Source: Caldithrix sp.
Lineage (GTDB): Bacteria > KSB1 > UBA2214 > DYKH01
DNA: 6,035 nucleotides
NCBI GenBank assembly: GCA_020722685.1
Contig: DYKH01000027.1
Span: forward strand, 42,631 to 48,665
Direction: 5' to 3'
Of the stretch, positions 5,614 through 6,035 are shown one piece after another (positions within the stretch are counted from its first letter, which is position 1; each line of letters starts with the position of its first letter). The notes under the pieces were generated by a model. The model saw only the letters and a list, made by a program, of their open reading frames with translations. It made no database searches and was not told the origin of the DNA. The translations under genes and the position numbers were made by a program.

Positions 5614-5800
5614 AATCCTCGAGATTCCCGCTGTGATTGGTCACTCAGAACCATGTTGGAATCAGCCCTATTCAAGCTTTAGCAGTGTGCCGGATCTCCC
5701 GACAACCAAAGGCCAGATGTGGCTCTCGGGCGGTTGCCACAAGCACCTCCTTTTCCATCAACCCTCTGTCTCTGGTAGTTGGATACAATGAGACTGCATG

Positions 5801-5831
5801 CTCCACCTTTTCCTATTGCAAAAAGGAGGAG
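5801..5831. other. 10-bp hairpin with one A·A mismatch
   Basis: CTCC-A-CCTTTT (5801-5811) faces AAAAGG-A-GGAG (5821-5831) across a 9-nt loop. The right arm contains an AAGGAGG sequence that looks like a ribosome site, but no start codon follows at a suitable distance. Confidence 0.6.
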
Positions 5832-5904
5832 TAAAAGCCCGTAAGCGATCACAGGATGTTGTCACCCGTGCGCATGCAGTGGTCTCCTGCTGCCGTGCAA
5901 TGGA

Positions 5905-5972
5905 AAGGAGATTCCTGCATCCGCAGGAATGATCTCTGGTGAGGGTCATGCCTGCGAATGCAGGCATCTCCA
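5905..5972. repeat. Head-to-head pair of REP-like palindromes
   Basis: ATTCCTGC/GCAGGAAT (5911-5930, loop ATCC) and ATGCCTGC/GCAGGCAT (5948-5967, loop GAAT) are two perfect 8-bp hairpins. Each is flanked by GGAGAT on the outer side, so the two units are inverted copies of one element (GGAGATNCCTGCATNCGCAG then GNATGA). This 'gcctgcgaangcaggc' type is common as a dispersed intergenic repeat in many bacteria and is usually mobilised or maintained by REP-associated transposases. It lies just past the intron-like RNA. Confidence 0.7.
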
Positions 5973-6035
5973 ACCAGTGAGTTAGTAGCTTAATTGTAAA
6001 CATCTAGCCAAATCTGGCAAATGTTAAAAACTCAA

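Larger units (their letters stand above)
5508..5880 (+). mobile_element. Candidate group II intron relic (structured RNA, domains I-III-like)
   Basis: No convincing protein is encoded here, but a chain of hairpins is. CACCC (5511-5515) pairs with GGGTG (5526-5530), followed by TTAA. ATGAG (5534-5538) pairs with CTCAT (5558-5562). CACCTCG (5594-5600) pairs with CGAGGTG (5607-5613), and GAATC (5613-5617) with GATTC (5623-5627). The arms CTCC-A-CCTTTT (5801-5811) pair with AAAAGG-A-GGAG (5821-5831). The opening helix with GGGTGTTAA, and the late AAAAGGAGG segment followed by an 'agcc' stretch, recall the same places in the Lactococcus Ll.LtrB intron, from memory and not aligned. The 5' end reads GATCA rather than the GUGYG consensus, and no domain V or reverse transcriptase gene is visible, so it would be degenerate or cut off by the window edge. 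An unrelated structured RNA remains possible. The right boundary is a guess. Confidence 0.42.

Noticed and set aside
5637..5834. A 65-codon plus-strand frame in the structured block
   Set aside because: It crosses the pseudoknot-like region and the 10-bp hairpin, and has no ribosome site or recognisable sequence.
5758..6003. An 81-codon minus-strand frame containing LEMPAFAGMT
   Set aside because: That peptide is the usual false translation of REP-like repeats, here from 5905-5972, and the frame has no other support.

Overview
The window looks like chromosomal accessory sequence from a Gram-negative bacterium that uses ordinary Shine-Dalgarno sites and ATG/GTG starts. Evidence for this is the set of secreted proteins with type I signal peptides, an orphan exported protein ending in Phe, a REP-like repeat pair and a candidate group II intron relic. 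The phylum cannot be fixed from the sequence. A proteobacterium or an uncultured KSB1/Calditrichota-like lineage would both fit, and that is inference only.

Layout. Positions 1-4432 read entirely on the minus strand, in transcription order: (1) a fumarylacetoacetate-hydrolase-fold enzyme (4432-3521) behind a good sigma70-type promoter (4491-4519); (2) an array of eight ~10-bp direct repeats (3458-3536) that begins inside the end of that gene and ends 9 bp before the next; (3) a DUF4258-like/DUF2283 pair with a 1-nt overlap (3448-2880), toxin-antitoxin-like; (4) a secreted caspase-fold (peptidase C14) protein with an EF-hand (2818-1829), which an in-frame amber codon separates from its own C-terminal part carrying a DUF1566/Lcl_C domain (1819-1067); (5) a nucleotidyltransferase (MNT) and HEPN pair overlapping by 4 nt (975-254), a second toxin-antitoxin-like module; (6) the start of a secreted protein resembling the FlgT N-terminal/LPP20 type, running off the left edge (187-1).

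The right part differs. A divergent plus-strand gene (4724-5479) encodes an unrecognised exported protein. It is followed by about 550 bp with no convincing gene. That stretch holds a chain of RNA-like hairpins (about 5508-5880) resembling domains I-III of a group II intron with a degenerate 5' end, then a head-to-head pair of REP-like hairpins (5905-5972).

The genes do not form an obvious single pathway. The minus-strand run reads as an accessory island: a housekeeping-type enzyme, two small toxin-antitoxin-like pairs and a caspase-like exported protein. The points most worth checking are the amber codon inside the caspase/Lcl_C reading frame, the helically phased repeat array in front of the DUF4258/DUF2283 pair, and the possible intron relic.
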